64,000 bases of DNA, taken from assembly GCF_001612945.1 (NCBI RefSeq), contig NZ_BDBK01000017.1, forward strand, positions 186,001 to 250,000, in the 5' to 3' direction. Below the pieces are notes generated by a model, which worked only from the letters and a program-made list of their open reading frames with translations, searched no databases and had not been told where the DNA came from. Made by a program: the position numbers and the translations under genes. The stretch is from Nocardia inohanensis NBRC 100128 (GTDB lineage: Bacteria > Actinomycetota > Actinomycetes > Mycobacteriales > Mycobacteriaceae). How positions within the stretch are numbered: position 1 is the stretch's first letter; each line of letters begins with the position of its first letter. Shown here piece after piece: positions 51,257 to 58,440 of this stretch.

Positions 51257-51975
51257 TTCATGTCGGGCTCGACCGGCGTGCGCTGGCCGCCGGTTCGGGA
51301 CTCCTTCTCGGCAATCAGCAAGTAGGCGACCATGAGTCGCTTCAGTTCGGCTACGGCGTCTTCGTGGCTGAGGCCGTCCTGGACCGAGAAGTTGAGCATC
51401 GAATAGACGACGTGCACCAGCACCTGGGCCATCATCGAGCGGCGGCCGCGGGGAGTGCGCGGCATCAGTGGGCGGAGCATCTGGGCTACCGCTTCGGCGA
51501 ATTCCTTCTCGTGGATCGCGCCGGTCGCCCGGGTCGAGGGCGTGGATTGCATTGCCAGCCAGACTTCGCGGCGGGACGGGTCGGTCATCCACAGGTCGGC
51601 CAGGTGATCCACCAGGGCGTTCATATGGCGGAGCCAGTCCATCGACGGGATCTCGCCGTGGAATTCGGAGAGCTCCTGGGAAACCGCCACCAGGTCTTGG
51701 CGATTCAGCTCGCAGACGATGACGTATTTGTTGGCGAAGAACTGGTAGAGGGTGCCGATCGGGACCTCGGCGCGGGCCGCGACTTCCTCACAGGTGAAGG
51801 ATTCGAAGCCGACTTCGACCAGGAGTTCTCTCGAAGACTGGAGCAGGGCGTCGAACTTGCGCTTGGACCGTTCCTGCGTCGGGCGGCGACGCGGCATCAG
51901 CTCCTGCGGGTCGTCCTGCAACTCCAACGCGGGGTCCGGTCGCCGCGTCGACCTGGTTCCCGTGCGTGCTTCCAC
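51253..51975 (-). CDS. TetR-family transcriptional regulator
   Basis: About 240 residues. RRRPTQERSKRKFDALLQSS begins the DNA-binding domain and FTCEEVAARAEVPIGTLYQF (about 60-79) is the HTH with the usual Tyr-x-Phe end. The C-terminal helices sense a ligand. The GTG at 51975 is the likely start, though a methionine 26 codons later (MPRRRPTQ) is also possible. It is convergent with acpS and divergent from the membrane gene at 52231. The 26-bp palindrome before acpS is a possible site. It does not look like the mycobacterial FasR I recall. Confidence 0.85.
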   Translation of the reverse strand: MEARTGTRSTRRPDPALELQDDPQELMPRRRPTQERSKRKFDALLQSSRELLVEVGFESFTCEEVAARAEVPIGTLYQFFANKYVIVCELNRQDLVAVSQELSEFHGEIPSMDWLRHMNALVDHLADLWMTDPSRREVWLAMQSTPSTRATGAIHEKEFAEAVAQMLRPLMPRTPRGRRSMMAQVLVHVVYSMLNFSVQDGLSHEDAVAELKRLMVAYLLIAEKESRTGGQRTPVEPDMN

Positions 51976-52230
51976 GTTCAACAGCCTAGAGGTAGCGACA
52001 CGCGGATGACACGCTGCGGTACTTCGTGTGTCCCTATCTCGTCGTGGCTTCACACCAATCCACACCCGGGAACGGTTCCGAACAACCATCGCAGCTGCTT
52101 CCCAGCTGCCCCTCAGCAAACGAAAGGGGGCCGCGGCCCCGCCAACCCCGAAAGCATCGGGGGTCCGGGGGCTTGCCCTCGGAAACCACCAGAGTTTCGT
52201 TGCATCGTCACAACGTTGGAAGGCTGATCT
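51976..52230. ncRNA. Hairpin-rich leader region before the 52231 gene
   Basis: A 255-bp gap. Four stems follow each other in the last 140 bases: GCAGCTG/CAGCTGC (52091-52109), the palindrome GGGGCCGCGGCCCC (52127-52140), CCCCGA/TCGGGG (52146-52162) and CCGGGGGC/GCCCTCGG with one G-T pair (52165-52182). GGAAGG is the ribosome-binding site. The structure suggests a regulatory 5' leader, but no known riboswitch class was matched. Typed as ncRNA for want of a leader class. Confidence 0.35.
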
Positions 52231-53538
52231 GTGGTTGCTTCTGCTGTTGTTCGTTCCGCGGTGACCATCGGGGTTGCTACCGAGCGCGGCATTGTGCGCG
52301 CGGTGGCGCTCGCCGACGGTGACAAACTGACCGAGCGCGTGGTGGACGAGCGCGTGGAAAAGATTGCCGGCGACACCAAAGCCGATCTCGCCGCCGCGGT
52401 GGAGACGGTGCTGGAGGAGCTGGCGGACAAGCTGGGACCGGATCGCGAAGTGGTGGGCGCGGCGGTCGCGTACCGGGACGCCGCCGAACGCCGGGCCATC
52501 GTCACGCGGCTCGCGTCCGGGCCCTGGCACGAGGCGTCGCTGGTGTCGGCCAAGGCCGCGCATCTGGCCGTGGCGCGCGCCATGAGCTGGGTGGACGAGT
52601 TCGAGGACCTGGCCATCTGCGAGGTGGTGCCGGGGTTCCAGGCCTTCTCGCTGATCGATCCGGACCGCAGCCGGGTGCTGGCGGCGGTCACGCTGAACGG
52701 CGGAGCCACCACCGAGGAGCCCATGCGCGCGGCCGTCACCGCCGCTTGGGACCAGTTCGATGCGGCCGGCGTGAAACCGGATGCGGTGGTGCTGATCGGT
52801 TCGGCCGCAAGCGAACCCACCGTGGTCGCGGCGCTGGAGTCCGGTTTCGGCGCGCCCGTCATTCCGTGCTCGGTGGCCGCCAACGCACCCGCCATCGGTG
52901 CCGCGCTGGCCGCGCTGCCCGAGACCGAGTTCGCCGGGGAGGCCGCGGAACGCATCAAGCGGGCGCGGGGTACCGCCGCGTTGTTCGCGGCCGCCAGCGT
53001 GCTGGCCGGTGGACTGGTGGTCGGCGGGGTCTACACCGCGAGCAACAACTCCAAGATCGTGCCCGAACCCAAGCTCATCGACGCCCGCGTCTCGGCCGAT
53101 GCCCCGCACACCCACGGCGTCCAGCAGCCGATCGGGGAACCGGGACTCGACAGCGGTTCCGCCGGCGACGTCGTCGACGGCCTGCCCGGTCAGCCGACCG
53201 AGGCGGGCGCGCCGCTCACCGAGCAGACGAGCCCGCAACTCCAGCCCGAACCCGAGATCGTCACCGTCGATCCGGCCACCCTCAACTGGGGTCCGGATTC
53301 ACGCACCGAGCGCCCGTCGAAACCGCTGATCAAAGCCCAGCCCGAAGGCGAGAAGTCCAGCGCGACCGACTCGATCATCCCCGCCCCCACCCACACCGTC
53401 GGCTCACCCGCCGATGGCGGCCTGTTCCCGGGCGAACTCGCCCCGCCTCCGGTCGGTACCCCCGAATTTTCCAAATGGTGGGACAACCACTGGCACATGA
53501 TGGTTCAGTGGGCGGCACAGCTGCTGCCACGCGTCTGA
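52231..53538 (+). CDS. Membrane protein with ASKHA (actin/Hsp70)-like N-terminal domain
   Basis: A 435-residue protein. Residues about 8-240 resemble an actin/Hsp70 ATPase fold: TIGVATERGIVRAVALADGD at the start, then VVLIGSAASEPTVVAALESG and VIPCSVAANAPAIGAALAAL, which parallel the closing Gly-rich and AIGAA elements of DnaK-like proteins. The phosphate loops are weak, so ATP binding is uncertain. A single membrane helix at about 248-270 (LFAAASVLAGGLVVGGVYTA) is followed by a Pro-rich extracytoplasmic tail and a Trp-rich end, FSKWWDNHWHMMVQW. I do not know the role; a sensor or cell-wall scaffold is possible. The GTG follows GGAAGG. Confidence 0.65.
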   Translation: MVASAVVRSAVTIGVATERGIVRAVALADGDKLTERVVDERVEKIAGDTKADLAAAVETVLEELADKLGPDREVVGAAVAYRDAAERRAIVTRLASGPWHEASLVSAKAAHLAVARAMSWVDEFEDLAICEVVPGFQAFSLIDPDRSRVLAAVTLNGGATTEEPMRAAVTAAWDQFDAAGVKPDAVVLIGSAASEPTVVAALESGFGAPVIPCSVAANAPAIGAALAALPETEFAGEAAERIKRARGTAALFAAASVLAGGLVVGGVYTASNNSKIVPEPKLIDARVSADAPHTHGVQQPIGEPGLDSGSAGDVVDGLPGQPTEAGAPLTEQTSPQLQPEPEIVTVDPATLNWGPDSRTERPSKPLIKAQPEGEKSSATDSIIPAPTHTVGSPADGGLFPGELAPPPVGTPEFSKWWDNHWHMMVQWAAQLLPRV

Positions 53539-53578
53539 GACGAAGACCGGTTCGAACTGCGGTAGCGGTGAGACGGGC

Positions 53579-53607
53579 AGTGCCCGCGCATGCACGAAGC
53601 GGGCACT
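53579..53607. terminator. Convergent-gene hairpin 1
   Basis: Perfect 9-bp stem AGTGCCCGC/GCGGGCACT with an 11-base loop, 40 bp after the stop of the membrane-protein gene. Confidence 0.6.
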
Positions 53608-53645
53608 GATCTCGACGTGAGCAGGGGCGATGTCGAGGCCCGAGT

Positions 53646-53704
53646 CCCGGCCCGGACCGCGGACGCGAGCGCGTGGCGTCCTGCGGTGCGGGCCGGGGCT
53701 TTTC
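53646..53704 (+). terminator. Convergent-gene hairpin 2 with T-tract
   Basis: Stem CCCGGCCCG/CGGGCCGGG with a 34-base apical part, followed by GGCTTTTCG. It lies just below the stop of the Bcp gene and can end both opposing transcripts. Confidence 0.55.
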
Positions 53705-53711
53705 GTTTCTC

Positions 53712-54185
53712 TCAGACCGACAGTTCGCGGCGCAGCTTGGCCACGTGTCCGGTGGCGCGCACGTTGTATTGGGCGACTTCGATCTTGCCCTGCTCGTCCA
53801 CCAGGAAGGTGGAGCGGATGACGCCGGTGACGGTCTTGCCGTACATGGTCTTCTCGCCGAAGGCGCCGTACGCCTGGAGGACTTCCTTCTCCGGGTCGGA
53901 CAGCAGCGGGAAGGTGAGTCCTTCGTTGTCGCGGAACTTGGCGAGCTTGGCGGGCTTGTCGGGGGAGATGCCGATGACATCCAGCCCGGCCTCGTTCAAT
54001 TCGCCCAGGCTGTCGCGGAAATCGCAGGCCTGCTTGGTGCAGCCCGGGGTGCTCGCGGCCGGATAGAAGTACACGATCACCTTGCGTCCGCGATAGTCCG
54101 ACAGCGAAACCTCTTTGCCGTCGGCATCGGGCAGGGTGAAGGCGGGCGCGGCATCGCCGGGACTGAGTCGGTGGTTCTCGGTCAT
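53712..54185 (-). CDS. bcp: Bcp/PrxQ-type thioredoxin-dependent peroxiredoxin
   Basis: A 157-residue peroxiredoxin. VIVYFYPAASTPGCTKQACD holds the peroxidatic Cys (TPGC) and the resolving Cys five residues later (ACDF). The thioredoxin fold starts PAFTLPDADGKEVSLSDYRG. It reduces hydroperoxides using thioredoxin. ATG 54185 is chosen over the frame to 54245. It is divergent from the DUF3618 gene. Confidence 0.95.
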   Translation of the reverse strand: MTENHRLSPGDAAPAFTLPDADGKEVSLSDYRGRKVIVYFYPAASTPGCTKQACDFRDSLGELNEAGLDVIGISPDKPAKLAKFRDNEGLTFPLLSDPEKEVLQAYGAFGEKTMYGKTVTGVIRSTFLVDEQGKIEVAQYNVRATGHVAKLRRELSV

Positions 54186-54286
54186 GCCTGCACGGTAGTA
54201 GACGGGCCGGACCGCTTGTGAGCGATACACTCCAGGGCAGGTCAACAGCGCCGTCCGGGGTGGCGGCTTTCAGACAGGAGTGTGAC

Positions 54287-54511
54287 GTGGCGAGAGACAC
54301 CGAGGCGATCGAGCGGGAGATCGAGGCCGCGCGTAACCGGCTCGCGAGCACCCTCGACGAACTCGCGGTGCGGGCCGATCCGCAGCGGCTGGCCGACAAT
54401 GCCAAGCAGTCGTTCGTGGCCAAGGTGAACGAGCCGAAGATCAAGTACAGCCTGATCGGCGCCGGGGCCCTGGTCGCCACGCTGGTGCTGGTGCGGATCT
54501 TCCGCCGCTGA
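54287..54511 (+). CDS. DUF3618 small membrane protein
   Basis: A 74-residue protein. The helical start ARDTEAIEREIEAARNRLAS, then LDELAVRADPQRLADNAKQS and a C-terminal membrane helix YSLIGAGALVATLVLVRIFR, match the DUF3618 family of actinobacterial membrane proteins of unknown function. The GTG at 54287 has ACAGGAG before it. Confidence 0.8.
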   Translation: MARDTEAIEREIEAARNRLASTLDELAVRADPQRLADNAKQSFVAKVNEPKIKYSLIGAGALVATLVLVRIFRR

Positions 54512-54536
54512 GCGGCGAATAGCCTTGCGGTGAACC

Positions 54537-54567
54537 GGGCCCCGGATCCCTGACGGATCCGGGGCCC
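54537..54567. terminator. Hairpin after DUF3618 gene
   Basis: Perfect 13-bp arms (54537-54549 with 54555-54567) around CTGAC. There is no T-run, so it may be a protein-bound or processing stem rather than a simple terminator. Confidence 0.6.
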
Positions 54568-54760
54568 GCCGCATCGGGAGGAAACAGTCACATCGCCCCG
54601 CGACCCGGGCTCGGGCGTGCGGCCCAGCCGCGCCGACGTCGAAGCATCCCGACGTGGCCGCCGCCAGCGGGGTCGAACGCACAGGACGCCGTGCCCGCGC
54701 CGCGGTCACGGCGGCCTCCCGAGCCTGAGCGGTCCGGTCGCTCGACCGTCCAATACTTCG

Positions 54761-54795
54761 AAGCACCCGGTGCCCACACGGCGCCGGGTGCTTTT
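54761..54795 (+). terminator. Rho-independent terminator in non-coding stretch
   Basis: Stem AAGCACCCGG/CCGGGTGCTT with a 13-base loop and TT after it (CCGGGTGCTTTTAC). Confidence 0.7.
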
Positions 54796-54806
54796 ACTTC
54801 GTATGC

Positions 54807-54839
54807 CACGGCCCCGATCCGCTCCGGATCGGGGCCGTG
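54807..54839. terminator. Hairpin upstream of excalibur gene end
   Basis: Perfect 14-bp stem (54807-54820 with 54826-54839) with the loop GCTCC. It lies 36 bp past the stop of the minus-strand excalibur gene and probably ends that transcript. Confidence 0.65.
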
Positions 54840-54874
54840 AAGTTTGTCGCGGGATCAACCCGCGGGTGCCCGAA

Positions 54875-55174
54875 CTAGACGGTCGGGCAGGCGAATCCGT
54901 CGCCGTCGGGGTCGAGGTGGGGGCCGTAGCCCGGTTCACCGCGGAAGAGGGGGGCGTGGCCCGCGGCGCGGGCTTCGTCGCAGTTCTTGTAGGAACCGCC
55001 GGCGGAGCCGGTTTGGGTGAGATTCGCCGAACCGGTCGCGCCGGAGCCGGTATCGATGGTGGAGGAGCCGGTGCCGGACGACCCGGTGGGGACGTCGGCG
55101 GTGGCGGCGGCGAGCGGGGCGAGAGACGTCAGGCTCGCAACGCTGGCGGTGACGAGTAGCCGGCGAACGTTCAT
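54875..55174 (-). CDS. Secreted protein with excalibur calcium-binding domain
   Basis: A 99-residue protein. The signal peptide is at about 1-27 (ends ATADVP). A Gly/Ser/Thr-rich linker (about 28-60) is followed by the excalibur domain: YKNCDEARAAGHAPLFRGEP and HLDPDGDGFACPTV, with the DxDxDGxxC calcium-binding end and two conserved Cys. These domains are found on surface proteins and nucleases; here it stands alone. The ATG is the only good start. Exported, role unknown. Confidence 0.9.
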   Translation of the reverse strand: MNVRRLLVTASVASLTSLAPLAAATADVPTGSSGTGSSTIDTGSGATGSANLTQTGSAGGSYKNCDEARAAGHAPLFRGEPGYGPHLDPDGDGFACPTV

Positions 55175-55543
55175 GTATTCCTCAATGTCGGCGCAATAGG
55201 TTTGGTAGCGGCCCGGTTCGGCGCGGTTACGCCACCGCTGCGGGGTTGTGGCACGGTGGCCGGTCCGGTCCGGCGTCTACTGTTCTGGCGCAACGTTGCA
55301 TTGTCAACCGGATGGGCTATCTATCGAGGTAAAACCCCTTCGCAGCCTTCGCGGCCGGGACCTGTTCCGGCAGAACATGTCCCAATAGTCCTGTTGCGCC
55401 GATTATGTATCGCCTTCGCGGGCATTATGTTTCGCAAAGCTCAAAAATTATGTCCGATTCACGAAGTTCGAGAATTGCCGGGGCGGCTCGCGTCGGGCCG
55501 CCGTTGGTGTCCGTGTCAACTACGCGTCGCTAGGATGGACCCC
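55175..55543. promoter_or_regulatory. Non-coding region with three ATTATGT direct repeats
   Basis: A 369-bp gap between the excalibur gene and the MarR gene, with an AT-richer middle. ATTATGT occurs at 55402-55408, 55424-55430 and 55447-55453, spaced 22 and 23 bp. The spacing equals about two helix turns, so a dimeric regulator could bind in tandem. An open frame crosses the region but has no protein-like features. Confidence 0.45.
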
Positions 55544-56011
55544 ATGACCCGCTGGCTGAGCGACGAGGAACAGGCGACCTGGCAGTCCTATATCCGGCTG
55601 CGGCAGCGACTGGACGCGGCCATCGCCGCCGGGCTCGCCCGCGACGGCCTCTCCACCTCGGACTACGAGGTGCTGGTCGCCCTCGCCGCGGCGGGCGGCA
55701 CCCTGCGCGCCAAGGAACTGGGCGCGGAGATCTGCTGGGACAAGAGCCGCCTCTCCAAACACCTCTCGCGGATGGCCGCCCGCGGACTGGTCGGCCGCTG
55801 CCAAGCCGTCGACGATGCCCGCGGCCGCGAGGTCATGCTCACGGAGGCGGGCCGCACGGCCTTGGAGGCCGCCGCGCCCAATCACGTGGACCTGGTGCGG
55901 CGACTGTTCATCGACGAGCTGACCGCCGGCGAGGCGGCGGCCATGCGCTCGCTCTCGGCCAAGGTGGTCGCCGAAGCCGAGCGTACGGACCTGCCCGAGT
56001 CCGCTAGCTAA
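55544..56011 (+). CDS. MarR-family transcriptional regulator
   Basis: A 155-residue regulator starting MTRWLSDEEQATWQSYIRLR. The HTH is at about 60-80 (LRAKELGAEICWDKSRLSKH), and DDARGREVMLTEAGRTALEA is the wing. The conserved hydrophobic dimer helices are present. ATG 55544 is preferred; TAGGAT just upstream is a good -10, so the transcript may be leaderless or nearly so. It is convergent with a crotonase gene (4-bp overlap). Confidence 0.88.
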   Translation: MTRWLSDEEQATWQSYIRLRQRLDAAIAAGLARDGLSTSDYEVLVALAAAGGTLRAKELGAEICWDKSRLSKHLSRMAARGLVGRCQAVDDARGREVMLTEAGRTALEAAAPNHVDLVRRLFIDELTAGEAAAMRSLSAKVVAEAERTDLPESAS

Positions 56012-57060
56012 CTTCCGGCCGCGTCGTCGGCGGGCTGCTCGGGCTTGCCGAACTGCCCGCGCCAATCCCCGAACGGCTCGTCGCGTTCCCGCACCGCCTC
56101 CCGGAAACCGGCTGTGGCGGCGCGCAATTGGAAGGCGTAACCCTCCCTGGTGTGCCGCGAGATGCCATCGAAAACCGTGCTGATCATGCCCGAATTCAGC
56201 ACGCCCTGATTCAGCAGCGCACTGTTGAGTGCCAGCTTCGCCATCACCAGCTGATTGATCGGCACCCGCGAAATCCGTTGCAGCAGCTCCTCGGTGCGCT
56301 CGTCCAGCTCATCGGCGGGCGGCGCTTCGATCGCCAGCCCCCACTCGAGCGCCTGTTTGCCGGTGAGGCTGTCCCCGGTGAACAGCAACCGCTTGGCGCG
56401 CTGGTCGCCGACCCGGTGCGCCCACATCCCCGCCGCCGGGATCCCCCAGGTCCGGGTGGGCGGATACCCGAACCGGGCGTCCTCGGCGCAGATGATCTGA
56501 TCGGCGTAGAGCGCGATATCGGTCCCGCCCGCGACGGCGAACCCGTGCACCTTGGCCACCGTCGGCTTGTTGGCGTGCAGCAGGCTGGCGAAGCCCCGGT
56601 TGAACCGCGACATCATGGCGTAATCGACCATGGGATCCCAAGTGCCCCAAGGGTTGTGGTTGCGCGCCTGCACCGCCGGATCCAGCACGGTGCCCTCGGT
56701 CGGCTGCGCCCCCTGCGCCGGCGCGAAGCTGTTCTCGGCGAAGATCGACAGGTCGTACCCGCCGCAGAACCCCTTCCCGCGCCCGCTCACCACGATCACG
56801 TGCACGCGCGGATCCAGATCGGCGCGCTCGACCGCGGCCGCCAGCTCGATCGGCGTATCGGAGGTGATGGCGTTCCCGTGCTCCGGGCGATCGAAGGTGA
56901 TCCGGGCGATCCGCCCCGTCACCTCGTAGGTCAATGTGCGCCCGGTGAATCCGCTCTCGGGTTCCGGACGCCCCTCGAACAGCGAATCGTCGCCGCCGGT
57001 CAGCTCGTCGCGCCAGGCGGCCGGCCGCGTCCCGGCATGGTTCTCGTAATCGGGTGACAC
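56008..57060 (-). CDS. Enoyl-CoA hydratase/isomerase (crotonase) family protein
   Basis: A 350-residue crotonase. LTYEVTGRIARITFDRPEHG starts the fold, VIVVSGRGKGFCGGYDLSIF is the first oxyanion loop and VHGFAVAGGTDIALYADQII the second. A catalytic Glu pair in the usual place is not evident (GGTDIALYADQ), so it may be a member with altered activity. It is longer than most, with an N-terminal extension of about 55 residues. The GTG at 57060 is preferred to the TTG at 57096. Acts on acyl-CoA. Confidence 0.88.
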   Translation of the reverse strand: MSPDYENHAGTRPAAWRDELTGGDDSLFEGRPEPESGFTGRTLTYEVTGRIARITFDRPEHGNAITSDTPIELAAAVERADLDPRVHVIVVSGRGKGFCGGYDLSIFAENSFAPAQGAQPTEGTVLDPAVQARNHNPWGTWDPMVDYAMMSRFNRGFASLLHANKPTVAKVHGFAVAGGTDIALYADQIICAEDARFGYPPTRTWGIPAAGMWAHRVGDQRAKRLLFTGDSLTGKQALEWGLAIEAPPADELDERTEELLQRISRVPINQLVMAKLALNSALLNQGVLNSGMISTVFDGISRHTREGYAFQLRAATAGFREAVRERDEPFGDWRGQFGKPEQPADDAAGS

Positions 57061-57108
57061 GCAAGCAGTGAACCCCGGTTCATTTCTTGCTGTCAAGGGG
57101 CGGGGCCC

Positions 57109-57423
57109 TCACTCCCAGGGCTTGACCGGTGGTTTCACCCAGAGAATCTTCTCGTCCGCGAACTCCCGCCGCGCCGAGGGATGCCCGGGATTGCGCTCGG
57201 CCCAGGCGTCCTTCTCGTCGAGCATGCGCGCCACCACCTGCCAGGTCTCATCGGTGCTCGGCGGGTTGGCGTCCGCGGCGCGCGCGAGTTTGCGCCGCTG
57301 CGGCATCGGCAGCTCCAATAATTCGCCGCCGGTGATCCCGCGCGACCAGATATAGGCGGCCAGCCGCCGGGCCTTCTCCTCCCGGCTGCGGCTGGCGTGA
57401 TCGGAGTGCGCGTAGTCGGCCAT
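57109..57423 (-). CDS. Conserved hypothetical protein
   Basis: A 104-residue protein with MADYAHSDHASRSREEKARR and AERNPGHPSARREFADEKIL. It is rich in Arg/Glu and Lys, with a C-terminal KPPVKPWE. It looks cytoplasmic and helical. I do not recognise it. It lies 48 bp upstream of the crotonase start on the same strand. The ATG is chosen because GCGAGAG precedes it. Confidence 0.5.
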   Translation of the reverse strand: MADYAHSDHASRSREEKARRLAAYIWSRGITGGELLELPMPQRRKLARAADANPPSTDETWQVVARMLDEKDAWAERNPGHPSARREFADEKILWVKPPVKPWE

Positions 57424-57497
57424 CTCTCGCAACCCCGCAGGTAGGGAACACTGTCGAGGCGACCCTACCGCAGCCCGGTGACAGGTACCGTGGACGC

Positions 57498-58358
57498 ATG
57501 CCGGAGGCCGCAGCCGGGCCAGATGCCCTGATCGTCACCCCCGCAACCCGTGAGCAATGGTCGGTCGTCACCGACTGGGCGGCCGCCGAAGGCTGGAATC
57601 CAGGGGAGCGGGACACCGCGGCGTTCTTCGCCCAGGACCCCGAGGGGTTCCTGCTCGGACACCTGGACGGGGAACCGGTCTCCGCTGTCTCGGTGGTCAA
57701 CTACAGCTCCGACTACGCCTTCCTCGGTTTCTATCTGGTCCGCCCCGACCTGCGCGGTCGCGGGCTCGGAATGGCGACCTGGAAGGCCGGTCTGGCGCAT
57801 GCGGGCGATCGCGTCATCGGCCTGGACGGGGTTCCGGGCCAGCAGCGCAACTATCGCCGCAGCGGCTTCGAATTCGCCTACGGCAGTGCGCGATTCACCG
57901 GGGTGCCCCAGCCGGCGCCGTCCGATGGTTCGGTGCGCGCCCTGGAGCCCGCGGACCTGCCCGCCGTGCACGCCTACGACTCCGCCTGTCTCCCGGCCGA
58001 TCGCGAGCCGTTCCTCACCACCTGGCTGGCCGACCCCGGAAACCGGACCCTGGTGCGCTTCGCCGGCGGCGAGCTCACCGGCTACGCCGCCGTCCGCCCG
58101 GCCCGCGATTGCCTGCGCGTCGGCCCGCTCTTCGCCGACGATGCCCGCAGCGCCCGCGAACTGCTCGCCGCCCTCGCCGAACTCGCCGGCGGCGCCGCCA
58201 TCGCACTGGATGTCCCCCTGTGCAACGACTCCGCCGTCCGCCTGGCCGAAGAATCCGGTCTCACACCGAGTTTCGAGACCGCCCGCATGTACACCGGCCC
58301 GGTCCGCGACCACCACCGCGAACGCGTCTTCGGCGCGACCACCCTCGAACTGGGCTGA
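57498..58358 (+). CDS. Two-domain GNAT acetyltransferase
   Basis: A 286-residue protein. The first GNAT domain (about 10-120) contains YLVRPDLRGRGLGMATWKAG, with the R-x-x-G-x-G/A acetyl-CoA loop. The second half is a YitH/HolE-type domain (ACLPADREPFLTTWLADPGN, then VGPLFADDARSARELLAALA). Such proteins acetylate small amines. It starts with ATG. Substrate unknown. No operon partner. Confidence 0.82.
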   Translation: MPEAAAGPDALIVTPATREQWSVVTDWAAAEGWNPGERDTAAFFAQDPEGFLLGHLDGEPVSAVSVVNYSSDYAFLGFYLVRPDLRGRGLGMATWKAGLAHAGDRVIGLDGVPGQQRNYRRSGFEFAYGSARFTGVPQPAPSDGSVRALEPADLPAVHAYDSACLPADREPFLTTWLADPGNRTLVRFAGGELTGYAAVRPARDCLRVGPLFADDARSARELLAALAELAGGAAIALDVPLCNDSAVRLAEESGLTPSFETARMYTGPVRDHHRERVFGATTLELG

Positions 58359-58440
58359 CGGCCGTCCTGTCGAACCCCTATGGAAACTGTCCCAGACGAT
58401 TTAGGCTGAGGGTTCGATACCGACGTCGTGAGGACTCGTG

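Larger units (their letters stand above)
54512..54874. ncRNA. Hairpin-rich non-coding stretch, possible small RNA
   Basis: About 360 bp with no gene that looks real. It holds three strong stems: 54537-54567, 54761-54795 and 54807-54839. Between the first and second, GGGAGGAAACAGTCACATCG (54574-54593) looks like a processed start or ribosome site but no plausible reading frame follows. A small RNA ending at the second hairpin (GGGTGCTTTT) is possible. No known RNA class was recognised. Confidence 0.3.

Noticed and set aside
54574..54593. GGGAGGAAACAGTC as part of an SRP or RNase P RNA
   Set aside because: The resemblance is limited to a few purine-rich bases; the rest of the conserved core of either RNA is absent.
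54617..55159. A 180-codon plus-strand frame in the hairpin-rich stretch and over the excalibur gene
   Set aside because: Arg-rich then Gly-rich sequence; the second part is antisense to the excalibur gene, and no ribosome site is seen.
55202..55543. In-frame N-terminal extension of the MarR gene at 55544
   Set aside because: The extension has no protein-like pattern, covers the ATTATGT repeats, and MarR proteins start near the chosen ATG.
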